DNA of 64,000 nt, taken from positions 806,001-870,000 of the forward strand of contig NZ_JAJIWP010000001.1 in the NCBI RefSeq assembly GCF_020880975.1, written 5' to 3'. The position numbers and the translations under genes are program-made. How positions within the stretch are numbered: the stretch's first letter is position 1; every line of letters starts with the position of its first letter. This document shows, one piece after another, positions 9,744-18,258 of this stretch. The notes beneath the pieces are model-generated. The model had not been told where the DNA came from. It made no database searches and was given only the letters and a program-made list of their open reading frames with translations. Source of the stretch: Mucilaginibacter sp. UR6-1 (lineage in GTDB: Bacteria > Bacteroidota > Bacteroidia > Sphingobacteriales > Sphingobacteriaceae).

Positions 9744-10634
9744 ATGAAGAAATTAATATTATTGATAGTTGCAATGGCATTTGGCGGCCCGCTGATAACC
9801 AAGGCACAGCAAAAGCCGTTGTATGATACCACGCAGAAACCCACACTGGTATCGCGCCAGTTTGAATTTACCGAAGGGCCCGCTACCGACAAGAATGGTG
9901 ATGTGTACTTTACCGATCAGCCTAATGATAAAATATGGAAATACAGTGCCGATGGTAAATTGACTGTTTTTATGGATAAAACGGGCAGGAGCAACGGTTT
10001 ATTTTTTGACAACAAAGGCTGCTTATTAGCCTGTGCCGATGAAAAGAATGAGCTATGGGTTATTGATAAAAAGGGTGGGCATGAAGTGCTTTTATCAAAC
10101 TTTAACGGTAAACGTTTTAACGGGCCAAATGATGGTTGGGTACTGCCTAATGGCGATATGTATTTTACCGACCCATATTACCAGCGCGATTACTGGCAGC
10201 ATAAATCATCTGAACTGGATGGTGAAAAACTTTACTATTTAAAAAAAGGCAGTAAACAGGCAGTGGTGGCTAATGATCAGTTTAAGCAGCCTAACGGTAT
10301 TGTGGGTACTGCTGATGGCAAGTATTTGTATGTGGCAGACATCGGCGATAATAAAACCTACCGCTTTAACATCGGGAAAAATGGTTCGCTAACCAACCGC
10401 GTACTGATCATCAAACAGGGATCAGACGGGATGACGCTTGATGACAAGGGTAACATTTACCTGACAGGCAAGGGTGTTACAATTTATAACCCGCAGGGCG
10501 AAAAGCTGTTTAACATACCTGTACCCGAGCAATGGACAGGCAATGTAACCTTTGCCGGTAAAAACCGTGATGTGCTTTTCATCACTGCATCAAAGGGCAT
10601 TTATACCTTAAAGATGAACGTTAAAGGCAAATAA
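9744..10634 (+). CDS. secreted SMP-30/gluconolactonase family protein
   Basis: A 296-residue protein with a cleavable signal (MKKLILLIVAMAFGGPLITKAQ) and a six-bladed propeller of the SMP-30/LRE family: FTEGPATDKNGDVYFTD near residues 42-58, NGPNDG and YFTDPYY mid-way, QPNGIVGTADGKYLYVAD near 182-199. Relatives hydrolyse sugar lactones such as gluconolactone using a divalent metal. Export suggests action in the periplasm. It lies next to the xylose locus, so xylonolactone is one possible substrate, but this is only context. It ends 2 bp before the convergent LacI-type gene. Confidence 0.88.
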   Translation: MKKLILLIVAMAFGGPLITKAQQKPLYDTTQKPTLVSRQFEFTEGPATDKNGDVYFTDQPNDKIWKYSADGKLTVFMDKTGRSNGLFFDNKGCLLACADEKNELWVIDKKGGHEVLLSNFNGKRFNGPNDGWVLPNGDMYFTDPYYQRDYWQHKSSELDGEKLYYLKKGSKQAVVANDQFKQPNGIVGTADGKYLYVADIGDNKTYRFNIGKNGSLTNRVLIIKQGSDGMTLDDKGNIYLTGKGVTIYNPQGEKLFNIPVPEQWTGNVTFAGKNRDVLFITASKGIYTLKMNVKGK

Positions 10635-10636
10635 CG

Positions 10637-11674
10637 CTATTTATAGGATCGCCTTGAGGTTGATGCACGGATGATAAGCTTTGGCTTAACACTGATAGTG
10701 CGCGGCACAACAGGCGATTCTTTATTTTCCGACTCCTGGAAATAGAGGTTGGCGATGGTTTTGCCCATATAATGGCTAAATTGGTCAATAGTGGTTATTG
10801 ACGGGCTGGTCAATTCGGTAAATGGTTCGTTGGAGTAACCTAATATCCCCAGCTCCGAAGGTACCTTAATACCCATGGAGGTTGCCACCTCCAAAACGCC
10901 TAAAGCCGAAAAATCTGACGTGGAAGCGAATATGGCATCCGGTGGTTCGGGCAGGTTGAGCAGTTTGCGGGTAGCCTCGGCACCTAATTCTTTTGTCCAG
11001 GCATTTTCAATAATCAGTTCATTAATAACAGGTAGGTTATGTAGTTTCAAAGCTTCCAGATAACCTTGTTTACGCTGCCTGAATATATCAAGGTTTTGAG
11101 GGCCCTCAAGCAGGGCTATACGCTTATAACCCTGTTCTATGAGGTGTGTTATACCTTCTAACGATGCCTGGTGGTTATCATTCAATACCTTTAATGTTTC
11201 TACCTCATCGGCAACACGGTCAAACTGGATCAGCTTAATGCCATGATCTATAACGTTTTGCAGATGCGAATAATCGCTACCCTCGGCAGCAACCGATATT
11301 ACTATACAATCAACATGCTGATTGATTAGCGCATTAACAGATTTTACCTCTTTCTCGTGCGATTCATTCGACTGGCAGATGATCAGGTTATAATCCTTAC
11401 TGTACGTTGTTTCCTCGATACCGGCAATCACGTTTGAAAATATATTTTGATTGATACGCGGTACAACAATACCAATTGTTTTTGATTCGCCTTTACGCAG
11501 GTTTGATGCCAGTATGTTTCGCTTATAATTAAGCTCAGCGGCGGTTTTTAAAACCAGCTTCTTGGTTTCCTCATTTACATGACTGCTATTGTTAAGCGCA
11601 CGCGATACCGAAGAAGCGGTTATGTTCAACTTTTCGGCAATATCGTATATAGTTGTTCTTTTTTTCGGTTTCAT
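10637..11674 (-). CDS. LacI family transcriptional regulator, probably of the xylose genes
   Basis: A 345-residue regulator. Residues about 8-33 form the LacI-type helix-turn-helix (TIYDIAEKLNITASSVSRAL) with the hinge region after it. The rest is a periplasmic-binding-protein-like sensor domain (TIGIVVPRINQNIFSNVIAG; AIFASTSDFSALGVL). It is divergently transcribed from xylB with a perfect palindromic operator between them, so it most likely represses xylBA and itself in the absence of a sugar ligand. The ligand (xylose or a derivative) is inferred from position only. Confidence 0.93.
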   Translation of the reverse strand: MKPKKRTTIYDIAEKLNITASSVSRALNNSSHVNEETKKLVLKTAAELNYKRNILASNLRKGESKTIGIVVPRINQNIFSNVIAGIEETTYSKDYNLIICQSNESHEKEVKSVNALINQHVDCIVISVAAEGSDYSHLQNVIDHGIKLIQFDRVADEVETLKVLNDNHQASLEGITHLIEQGYKRIALLEGPQNLDIFRQRKQGYLEALKLHNLPVINELIIENAWTKELGAEATRKLLNLPEPPDAIFASTSDFSALGVLEVATSMGIKVPSELGILGYSNEPFTELTSPSITTIDQFSHYMGKTIANLYFQESENKESPVVPRTISVKPKLIIRASTSRRSYK

Positions 11675-11704
11675 GGTCGGTTAAAAGTAATCAATAAAAT
11701 TATG

Positions 11705-11718
11705 TGCAATCGATTGCA
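11705..11718. promoter_or_regulatory. LacI-type operator (perfect palindrome)
   Basis: TGCAATCGATTGCA is a perfect 14-bp palindrome with the central CG typical of LacI/PurR-family operators. It lies 31 bp from the regulator start and 74 bp from the xylB start. Its TTG (11714-11716) coincides with the predicted -33 element of xylB, so binding would block the promoter. Confidence 0.8.
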
Positions 11719-11743
11719 TTTATAAAAATTTAATTTAAATTCG
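11714..11743 (+). promoter_or_regulatory. candidate xylBA promoter
   Basis: TTG at 11714-11716, a 19-bp spacer and TAAATTCG at 11736-11743 (one mismatch to TAnnTTTG). The predicted start site near 11750 leaves a leader of about 42 nt. The -33 part lies inside the palindromic operator. Confidence 0.5.
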
Positions 11744-11791
11744 TTGCTAAATAATCCGAATAACCAAAACCAAGTAATAAACCGGTCTACC

Positions 11792-13279
11792 ATGTTGCTA
11801 TTAGGTATTGATATAGGCACATCATCTATTAAAGTTTGTATTGTAAATGCCGACACGCAGGCGGTAGTTACTGCTGCGCAGTATCCGGATGAGGAGTCGC
11901 CCATAAAATCATTAAAACCAGGCTGGGCCGAGCAGGAACCGGCTATGTGGTGGAATCATGTTAAACTGGCTTTAGCTAAATGCCATGCCACCGGTAAGTA
12001 CAATCCGCAGCAAATAGCAGCCATTGGCATTGCCTATCAAATGCATGGTTTGGTTTTAGTAGATAAACAGCAAAATGTATTGCGCGATAGTATAATATGG
12101 TGTGATAGCCGTGCGGTAAAAATAGGAGATGATGCCTTTGAAGGTATCGGGAACGATGTTTGCCTGGGTAATATGCTTAATTCGCCGGGTAACTTCACGG
12201 CATCAAAATTAGCCTGGGTTAAACAAAACGAACCGGATGTTTACAGCAGGATAGACAAGATCATGCTTCCCGGAGATTTTATTGCCATGAAGCTGACGGG
12301 TGAAGTTACCACATCCATATCCGCCTTATCCGAAGGCATATTCTGGGATTTTAAGAACGACTGCTTATCAAAAGAGGTAAAAGAATATTTTGGCTTTGAT
12401 GATAGCCTGTTTCCGCCGGTACATCCGGTATTTTCATCACACGGAAACGTTATTGCACAGATGGCTGAGGAATTAAATATCCCGGCTGGCATCCCGGTAG
12501 CTTATAAATCAGGCGATCAGCCCAATAACGCGCTTTCGCTCAATGTACTTAACCCCGGCGAAGTGGCCGCAACGGCCGGCACATCGGGGGTAATATATGG
12601 CGTTACAGATAGCCTGGAGTACGATCAGCTCTCGCGCGTAAATGCCTTTGCGCATGTTAATTACAGCGATAATTTAAAGCGCTTAGGGATATTGCTTTGC
12701 ATCAACGGAACGGGGAGTATGTATAGCTGGGCCAAAAAAATGTTTGGCCAAACTTTGAGCTACCCGCAAATGAATGCCGAAGCAGAACAAATAGCTGAAG
12801 GTAGTGATGGCTTGAGGATATTGCCTTTTGGTAATGGCGCTGAGCGTATGCTTACCAATAAATTGATAGGGGCACACTTTGAAAATATCGACTTGAACCT
12901 CCATACCCGTGGTCATATTTTCCGTGCGGTACAGGAGGGCATAGCCTGCTCTTTCCGTTACGGGTTAGACATAATGCATGAGAACGGCATGAATCCAACG
13001 GTGATACGGGCCGGTAAAAGCAATTTGTTTTTGAGCGATCTGTTCACACAAATATTTGTAAACGTAACCGGTGTGGCTGTTGAATTGTACAGTAACGATG
13101 GCAGCGCCGGTGCCGCTTTAGGTGCCGGAATAGGCGCGGGTATATTTACAACAGCAGCCGAGGCATTTACCAATATGCAGGTTATAAAACGTGTGGAACC
13201 ACAAGCCGGTAATAAAATGGAGCAATTATATAAGGAATGGAAAGCGTTGTTAGACAAACAACTTGCTTCGGTCAATTAA
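11792..13279 (+). CDS. xylB: xylulokinase
   Basis: A 495-residue FGGY-family sugar kinase that phosphorylates D-xylulose with ATP to feed the pentose phosphate pathway. N-terminal phosphate-binding signature [17 protein letters not shown], substrate-region [13 protein letters not shown] near 84-96, and the C-terminal ATP site with [11 protein letters not shown]-like residues ([15 protein letters not shown]). I took ATG 11792 because it puts [10 protein letters not shown] at the family's usual position; an upstream in-frame TTG at 11744 would add 16 non-conserved residues. It is followed 32 bp later by xylA. The pairing with xylose isomerase settles the substrate. Confidence 0.95.
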   Translation: MLLLGIDIGTSSIKVCIVNADTQAVVTAAQYPDEESPIKSLKPGWAEQEPAMWWNHVKLALAKCHATGKYNPQQIAAIGIAYQMHGLVLVDKQQNVLRDSIIWCDSRAVKIGDDAFEGIGNDVCLGNMLNSPGNFTASKLAWVKQNEPDVYSRIDKIMLPGDFIAMKLTGEVTTSISALSEGIFWDFKNDCLSKEVKEYFGFDDSLFPPVHPVFSSHGNVIAQMAEELNIPAGIPVAYKSGDQPNNALSLNVLNPGEVAATAGTSGVIYGVTDSLEYDQLSRVNAFAHVNYSDNLKRLGILLCINGTGSMYSWAKKMFGQTLSYPQMNAEAEQIAEGSDGLRILPFGNGAERMLTNKLIGAHFENIDLNLHTRGHIFRAVQEGIACSFRYGLDIMHENGMNPTVIRAGKSNLFLSDLFTQIFVNVTGVAVELYSNDGSAGAALGAGIGAGIFTTAAEAFTNMQVIKRVEPQAGNKMEQLYKEWKALLDKQLASVN

Positions 13280-13311
13280 ACAATTATTTAATATTAAAAT
13301 ACAATAAATCT

Positions 13312-14640
13312 ATGGGCATAGTAACAGGAAACAAAGAGTTTTTTAAAGGTATTGACCAGATAAAATTTGAAGGACTTGAATCAGATAATCCTTTAGCATT
13401 CCGTTGGTATGATGCTGACCGTATTGTTGCAGGTAAAAGCATGAAAGACCACCTACGTTTCGCTTGCGCTTACTGGCATTCATTTGTAGGTAATGGCGGC
13501 GATCCGTTTGGTGGTGCTACACACGTTTTTCCATGGGATGAAAAAGCTGACGCTGTTGAACGCGCTAAAGATAAAATGGATGCCGCTTTTGAGTTCATCA
13601 CAAAAATGAATTTGCCTTACTACTGTTTTCATGATGTTGACGTGGTTGATTATACCAACGATATTAACGAGAACGACCGCCGCCTGCAAGCCCTGGTTGA
13701 TTATGCCAAGCAAAAGCAAGCCGAAAGCGGTGTGAAACTCCTGTGGGGTACAGCAAACCTGTTTAGCCATAAACGTTATATGAACGGCGCTTCAACCAAT
13801 CCCGATTTCCATGTATTGGCACATGGTGCCGCTCAAGTAAAGGCAGCTTTAGATGCTATCATTGCTTTAGGCGGTGAGAACTATGTATTTTGGGGTGGAC
13901 GCGAAGGTTATATGACCTTGCTTAATACTGATATGAAACGCGAGCAGGAGCATTTTGCGCGCTTTTTGCATACCGCAAAAGATTATGCCCGTAAACAGGG
14001 CTTTAAAGGCACGTTCTTTATCGAACCGAAACCTTGTGAGCCAACCAAGCACCAATATGATTACGATGCTGCTACGGTATTAGGCTTTTTACAGAAGTAC
14101 GATCTTTTAAATGATTTCAAACTAAACCTTGAGGTTAACCACGCTACGCTGGCCGGGCATACCTTTCAGCATGAGTTGCAGGTAGCTGTTGATTCAGGCT
14201 TGTTAGGATCGATAGACGCTAACCGCGGCGATTACCAGAACGGTTGGGATACCGATCAATTTCCGAATGATATTAATGAATTGACCGAGGCCATGCTGAT
14301 CATTCTTGAAGGCGGCGGCTTTCAGGGTGGCGGTATTAACTTTGATGCCAAAATACGGCGTAATTCAACTGATCCGGCTGATCTGTTCTACGCGCACGTT
14401 GGCGGTATGGATCTGTTTGCACGTGCATTGATCACGGCTGACAATATTCTGCAAAAATCAGACTACAAAAAGATACGTGAAGAGCGCTATGCTTCATTTG
14501 ACAGCGGCAAAGGTAAGGAATATGAAGAAGGTAAATTATCGTTAGAAGAACTGAGAAACTACGCTGCCGAAAATGGCGAGCCACAAGTGATCAGCGGAAA
14601 ACAGGAATACCTGGAAAATCTGATCAACCGCTATATTTAA
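13312..14640 (+). CDS. xylA: xylose isomerase
   Basis: A 442-residue TIM-barrel enzyme converting D-xylose to D-xylulose with two divalent metal ions. Seen: [14 protein letters not shown] near 57-70, [11 protein letters not shown] with the catalytic His, [33 protein letters not shown] carrying metal and substrate ligands, and [17 protein letters not shown]. The length matches the class II xylose isomerases of this phylum. ATG 13312 ([11 protein letters not shown]) was chosen; an upstream in-frame ATG at 13237 would overlap xylB. An intrinsic terminator follows directly, closing the xylBA unit. No xylose transporter gene is nearby. Confidence 0.97.
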   Translation: MGIVTGNKEFFKGIDQIKFEGLESDNPLAFRWYDADRIVAGKSMKDHLRFACAYWHSFVGNGGDPFGGATHVFPWDEKADAVERAKDKMDAAFEFITKMNLPYYCFHDVDVVDYTNDINENDRRLQALVDYAKQKQAESGVKLLWGTANLFSHKRYMNGASTNPDFHVLAHGAAQVKAALDAIIALGGENYVFWGGREGYMTLLNTDMKREQEHFARFLHTAKDYARKQGFKGTFFIEPKPCEPTKHQYDYDAATVLGFLQKYDLLNDFKLNLEVNHATLAGHTFQHELQVAVDSGLLGSIDANRGDYQNGWDTDQFPNDINELTEAMLIILEGGGFQGGGINFDAKIRRNSTDPADLFYAHVGGMDLFARALITADNILQKSDYKKIREERYASFDSGKGKEYEEGKLSLEELRNYAAENGEPQVISGKQEYLENLINRYI

Positions 14641-14662
14641 TAATTTTTAGTGTGTTATAATG

Positions 14663-14696
14663 GCCCTGCGCAGCGTTAGCTGTACAGGGCTTTTTT
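14663..14696 (+). terminator. intrinsic terminator of xylBA
   Basis: GCCCTG (14663-14668) pairs with CAGGGC (14685-14690), with an inner CAGC/GCTG stem, followed by TTTTTT at 14691-14696. It lies in the 61-bp gap to the convergent nuoD. Confidence 0.85.
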
Positions 14697-14701
14697 ATGC
14701 C

Positions 14702-15904
14702 TTAACGGTCAACCTCGCCCAATACAAAATCGATAGAACCAATAATGGCTATCAGGTCGGCTATCATTACACCTTTGGCAATCTCGGGTAATACTGAAAG
14801 GTTATTAAAACTTGGTCCGCGCGATTTAGCACGGAAGGGTATCTCTGATTTTCCATCTGCAATAAAATAAAAGCCCAGCTCGCCTTTGGCACCTTCTCCG
14901 CGAATGTAATAATCCTGGGCTTTAGGCGTGATTTTACGGGGTAGCTTTGCACGCGGGTCAAAATCAGCGGTACGTTTCAATTCCTTTTGTAAGCGATCAA
15001 GGCATTGCTCAACAATTTTCACAGATTCGGCTATTTCATCAACACGTACTTTATAACGATCCCAGCAATCGCCAAGTGTACCCATTTCACCCTTACCAAC
15101 CGGTATATCAAAATCAATTTCAGGGTATGCAGAGTAATTATCAATACGGCGCAGATCCCACTTTAAACCCGAGCCACGCAGCATGGGGCCCGAGCAGCCG
15201 TAGTTTATAGCTACATCCATTGGCAGTACACCTACATTGGCTGTTCGTTCAATAAACACCTGGTTTTCAGTAAGCAACTGGTTAAGCTCAGCCATTTTTG
15301 GCTTAAAATACGTTATAAATTCGCGGCAGCGTTCTTCAAAACCAACAGGCAGATCATAAAACAAACCGCCTATCCAGATATAATTGTACAGCATGCGCGA
15401 ACCGGATGCCCACTCCAACATGCCCATAATATGTTCACGATCACGAAAACACCACAGGAAAGGGGTAAAGGCACCTATATCAATGCCATAAGTGCCAATG
15501 GCTATCAGGTGCGAAGCTATACGGTTCAATTCGCAAACCAATACACGTATGTACTCTACACGTTTGGGTATTTCTTTATCAATACCCAGCATTCGCTCAA
15601 CACCCATTACCCACACATGGCTGTTATTCATAGATGCCAGGTAGTCCATACGGTCAGTAAACGGAATAGTTTGCTGATAGGTAAGACTTTCCGCGTGTTT
15701 TTCAAAGCAACGGTGCAGGTAACCCAAATGCGGAATTACATCTTTAACAATCTCGCCATCGGTTATAAGCTCCAACCGCAAAACACCGTGTGTTGACGGA
15801 TGCTGCGGCCCCATATTGAGCACCATATCTTCGGTAGCGGCATTGGCTATCTTTTCATGGTAACGCTGTAAAGCTTCTTCGTATTTCGAATTTCGAATGT
15901 TCAA
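14702..15904 (-). CDS. nuoD: NADH-quinone oxidoreductase subunit D
   Basis: The 49-kDa-type subunit of respiratory complex I (400 residues), part of the peripheral arm near the quinone site. Seen: [18 protein letters not shown] at about 27-44, [19 protein letters not shown], the ERVCG-equivalent [10 protein letters not shown] region, and the C-terminal GEVDR. The reading frame opens inside the inverted repeat of an inserted element. The first possible start is TTG at 15904; the first ATG (15826) would remove 26 residues, including a [13 protein letters not shown] stretch that looks like authentic family N-terminus. The true start is therefore uncertain. It is transcribed with nuoC and pdxH and ends next to the xylA terminator; nuoE and later genes do not follow. 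Confidence 0.93.
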   Translation of the reverse strand: MNIRNSKYEEALQRYHEKIANAATEDMVLNMGPQHPSTHGVLRLELITDGEIVKDVIPHLGYLHRCFEKHAESLTYQQTIPFTDRMDYLASMNNSHVWVMGVERMLGIDKEIPKRVEYIRVLVCELNRIASHLIAIGTYGIDIGAFTPFLWCFRDREHIMGMLEWASGSRMLYNYIWIGGLFYDLPVGFEERCREFITYFKPKMAELNQLLTENQVFIERTANVGVLPMDVAINYGCSGPMLRGSGLKWDLRRIDNYSAYPEIDFDIPVGKGEMGTLGDCWDRYKVRVDEIAESVKIVEQCLDRLQKELKRTADFDPRAKLPRKITPKAQDYYIRGEGAKGELGFYFIADGKSEIPFRAKSRGPSFNNLSVLPEIAKGVMIADLIAIIGSIDFVLGEVDR

Positions 15905-15914
15905 TTTCGAATTT
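15883..15914. repeat. inverted repeat arm, nuoD side
   Basis: A 32-bp arm made of ATTTCGAA-type words, matching the arm at 16315-16346 in reverse complement at 31 of 32 positions (the mismatch is the ninth base). It contains the TTG that opens the nuoD frame. Confidence 0.9.
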
Positions 15915-15916
15915 AT

Positions 15917-16282
15917 TTATTGTTTATTACGCTGATTTTGTTTAGCTGTTTTACCTATGGCTGTAAAGATAGCGGTTAACTCTTTTGCCTCTTGTTTTAG
16001 TAAATAAACTGTTTCATTATGCACCAAACCACATTCCTCGATTAACTCTAACCAATAAATAGATTCATCGGCTTCTTCCTCAACGATAGTTATCTTATTG
16101 ATAAAATCGGCAGTTGATTTACCCTTACATGCTGAACGATAATTGGCACCAACTGATGATGAGCTACGCAATAATTGATTAACAAGTACATTTACAGCAC
16201 GTATATTTGGTAGTTCGCTACAAAACTTTATGATGTCGACAGCAAATTTCTTAGTGCGCTTCTGTAATTCTAACTTATCCAC
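15917..16282 (-). CDS. four-helix-bundle protein (S23/IVP, TIGR02436-like)
   Basis: A 121-residue all-helical protein. LQKRTKKFAVDIIKFCSELP, VNQLLRSSSSVGANYRSACK and ITIVEEEADESIYWLELIEE are the family's hallmarks (the helix-2 SSSVGANYREA-like block is the best marker). The family is found inside 23S rRNA intervening sequences and is related to the Avd accessory protein of diversity-generating retroelements; its molecular role is unresolved, probably nucleic-acid binding. Here it is the only gene in an inverted-repeat element between nuoC and nuoD, on the same strand, so it should be carried on the nuo transcript. It is more AT-rich than its neighbours. Confidence 0.92.
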   Translation of the reverse strand: MDKLELQKRTKKFAVDIIKFCSELPNIRAVNVLVNQLLRSSSSVGANYRSACKGKSTADFINKITIVEEEADESIYWLELIEECGLVHNETVYLLKQEAKELTAIFTAIGKTAKQNQRNKQ

Positions 16283-16314
16283 TTAATGGTATTTATCTTT
16301 TTTGTATCTACGTT

Positions 16315-16346
16315 AAATTCGAAATTGAACATTCGAATTTCGAAAT
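16315..16346. repeat. inverted repeat arm, nuoC side
   Basis: Partner of the arm at 15883-15914. It begins 33 bp upstream of the four-helix-bundle start codon and ends 2 bp from the nuoC stop. In RNA the two arms could form a long stem that loops out the inserted gene. Confidence 0.9.
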
Positions 16347-16348
16347 CA

Positions 16349-16846
16349 TCAATCTATCTTTATCCCCTTATAATATTCAGCGTTTTTATAATCTTTTCTT
16401 AGGGGATAACCTTCCCAGTCATCCGGCAACAATATTCTTCTCAGATCAGGATGGCCTTCAAAGTAAATGCCCAGCAGATCATAAGCTTCCCGCTCATGCC
16501 AGTCGGCCGTACGGTAAACTGTAGATACACTTTTAAAAGTAGGCAGTTTCTGGATGTTCCTGTCATGTTCAACACTTATTTTAAGCGTTAGCTGCAGGCG
16601 ATAAGGTATTGATGCCAAATGATATACCACACCAAAACGGCATGCATCCACACCATAGTCAACACCACTAAGGCTTGACATGAAATCGAAGTACGTTTTG
16701 GGGTTATCGCGCAGCTCGCGGCAAACATCAACTATGCTGTCAGGTGCGATCAGCAAGGCAGGCTGCATGCCGGCACGTTCTTCGCCAATAATAGCATCAG
16801 CGCCAAATTTGGCTACCAGTAATTCTTTTATATCATCAAAGGTCAT
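16349..16846 (-). CDS. nuoC: NADH-quinone oxidoreductase subunit C
   Basis: The 30-kDa subunit of complex I (165 residues). The diagnostic C-terminal block is present: TADWHEREAYDLLGIYFEGHPDLRRILLPDDWEGYPLRKDY. It overlaps the pdxH stop by 4 bp (ATGA type), so translation is probably coupled. It is separated from nuoD only by the four-helix-bundle element. nuoA and nuoB are not upstream; pdxH takes their place. Confidence 0.95.
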   Translation of the reverse strand: MTFDDIKELLVAKFGADAIIGEERAGMQPALLIAPDSIVDVCRELRDNPKTYFDFMSSLSGVDYGVDACRFGVVYHLASIPYRLQLTLKISVEHDRNIQKLPTFKSVSTVYRTADWHEREAYDLLGIYFEGHPDLRRILLPDDWEGYPLRKDYKNAEYYKGIKID

Positions 16847-17493
16847 GGTGCCAAACGTACTTTCTTCCAGCTTTTTTTATCTGTTTTTTTATAAACTATA
16901 CGATCATGTAAACGGCTGCGACGGCCCTGCCAAAACTCAATCAGCGTAGGCTTTAAAACATATCCGCCCCAATGCGATGGCTTAGGAACATCTTTATTTT
17001 CATACTCTGCCTCTAACTGCTGCATTTTGCTTTCAAGCACTTCACGGCTGGCTATTTCCTGGCTTTGCGGTGATGCAACGGCCCCAATCTGGCTTAGTTT
17101 GGGTCGAGAGTGAAAATACTCGTCTGATTCGTTTTTATTCAGCTTTTCAATGGTTCCCTCAATGCGTATCTGCCGCTCTAATGGTCCCCAAAAAAACACT
17201 AATGAGCCTAATGGATTTTTAGCCATCTCACGGCCTTTACGGCTTAAATAGTTGGTGTAAAATTTAAAACCATCATTACTGTAACCCTTTAGTAATACTA
17301 TACGTGCCGATGGTCGGCCATCTTGGGTTGCGGTAGCCAGTGTCATGGCGTTGGGTTCATGCATTTCAGCAGCGAGTGCCTCATTAAACCACTTGTCAAA
17401 CTGTTTTATGGGGTCGTCACTTGTACTGTCTTCGTTTAAAGTGGCAGCACTGTAGTCCTGACGTAAATTTTGTATCCTTTGGTTATCCATCAA
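16843..17493 (-). CDS. pdxH: pyridoxamine 5'-phosphate oxidase
   Basis: A 216-residue FMN enzyme that oxidises pyridoxine or pyridoxamine phosphate to pyridoxal phosphate. Seen: the N-terminal MDNQRIQNLRQDY, PNAMTLATATQDGRPSARIVLLKG, FYTNYLSRKGREMAKNP, WGPLERQIRIEGTIEKL, and the C-terminal EFWQGRRSRLHDR with RLAP at the very end. It is the first gene of the pdxH-nuoC-nuoD unit. The many PLP enzymes of the window (MetB-like proteins, MetY, CysM) need its product, though no regulatory link is visible. Confidence 0.96.
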   Translation of the reverse strand: MMDNQRIQNLRQDYSAATLNEDSTSDDPIKQFDKWFNEALAAEMHEPNAMTLATATQDGRPSARIVLLKGYSNDGFKFYTNYLSRKGREMAKNPLGSLVFFWGPLERQIRIEGTIEKLNKNESDEYFHSRPKLSQIGAVASPQSQEIASREVLESKMQQLEAEYENKDVPKPSHWGGYVLKPTLIEFWQGRRSRLHDRIVYKKTDKKSWKKVRLAP

Positions 17494-17554
17494 TGCAAAC
17501 TTACAAATTAATTATACCGTACATATTGTTATAATGTAATTTAGTGTACGAACA

Positions 17555-17562
17555 TAAATTTG
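17555..17562 (+). promoter_or_regulatory. candidate -7 element of the YqgE gene
   Basis: TAAATTTG fits TAnnTTTG; it lies 36 bp before the start codon. No clear TTTG at -33. Confidence 0.35.
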
Positions 17563-17598
17563 CAATTATTGTTAAATAGTTAAGTAAATGTAAACCTT

Positions 17599-18162
17599 AT
17601 GCTTAATTCAATATCAGCAGCGGCAGGGCGATTATTAATATCCGAACCCTTTATGATGGATCCGAACTTTAAAAGATCGGTTATATTGCTTACAGAATAT
17701 TCAGAGGATGGGGCTGTAGGGTTTGTGCTCAACCATCAATCAGATATGTTGCTTGGTGACATACTGCCCGAATTATCGTATTCTGATCTGCCGGTTTATG
17801 AGGGCGGCCCGGTAGCTAAAAACACCTTGCATTTTGTTCACCGTTGCCCGCACAAAATACCAGGCGGCATTGAAATATGGGACAATATATTTTGGGGAGG
17901 CGACTTTGAAGAGGTTAAACAACTGATAAACACCTATCAGTTAAATGAAAGCGAGATAAAATTCTTTGCCGGATATTCAGGCTGGACACAAGGACAATTG
18001 GATGCTGAACTTATAGAAGATACCTGGATAGTAGCTAACCGCTTTAATGCCGATCTGATTTTCGCCAACAGCGAGCATAACCTATGGCGCGAAGTTGTGA
18101 TCAGCCTTGGCAGCAGGTACGCGCACATTGCAAATTTTCCGGAAAATCCGTCGTTGAATTGA
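17599..18162 (+). CDS. YqgE/AlgH family protein
   Basis: A 187-residue cytoplasmic protein of the YqgE/AlgH family (UPF0301). Seen: GRLLISEPFMMDPNFKRSVILL near the N-terminus, GAVGFVLNHQ, VYEGGPVAKNTLHFVH and FAGYSGWTQGQLDAEL. The biochemical function of the family is unsettled. It stands alone, divergent from pdxH and convergent with purE across an imperfect palindrome. Confidence 0.92.
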   Translation: MLNSISAAAGRLLISEPFMMDPNFKRSVILLTEYSEDGAVGFVLNHQSDMLLGDILPELSYSDLPVYEGGPVAKNTLHFVHRCPHKIPGGIEIWDNIFWGGDFEEVKQLINTYQLNESEIKFFAGYSGWTQGQLDAELIEDTWIVANRFNADLIFANSEHNLWREVVISLGSRYAHIANFPENPSLN

Positions 18163-18169
18163 GATGAAG

Positions 18170-18258
18170 AGTCCGGAAGTAGGGAAGACCGTAAGTCCGA
18201 AAGCTATATTTTATACCAAAAAACTTTCGGACTTACTGACTTTACGGTCTTTCGGACT
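18170..18258. repeat. imperfect inverted repeat of AGTCCGAAAG words
   Basis: Left arm 18170-18203 and right arm 18224-18258 share AGTCCG(A/G)AAG outside and GTAAGTCCGAAAG inside, around a 20-nt AT-rich centre. Both arms are built from iterated GTCCGAAAG and ACCGTAA words. It fills the gap between the convergent YqgE and purE genes and overlaps the purE stop. It could act as a terminator, or be an empty relative of the element at 15883-16346. Confidence 0.6.

Larger units (their letters stand above)
15883..16346. mobile_element. 464-bp inverted-repeat element carrying a four-helix-bundle gene
   Basis: Two 32-bp arms (15883-15914 and 16315-16346) are reverse complements with one mismatch and enclose only the 121-residue four-helix-bundle gene. 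One end lies 2 bp after the nuoC stop codon and the other inside the first codons of nuoD, so the unit sits exactly between two complex I genes. No transposase is present. I see no target duplication. The arms are built from repeated ATTTCGAA words. This resembles the intervening-sequence elements known from 23S rRNA genes, moved to a protein-coding operon; the mobile nature is inferred from structure. Confidence 0.7.
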
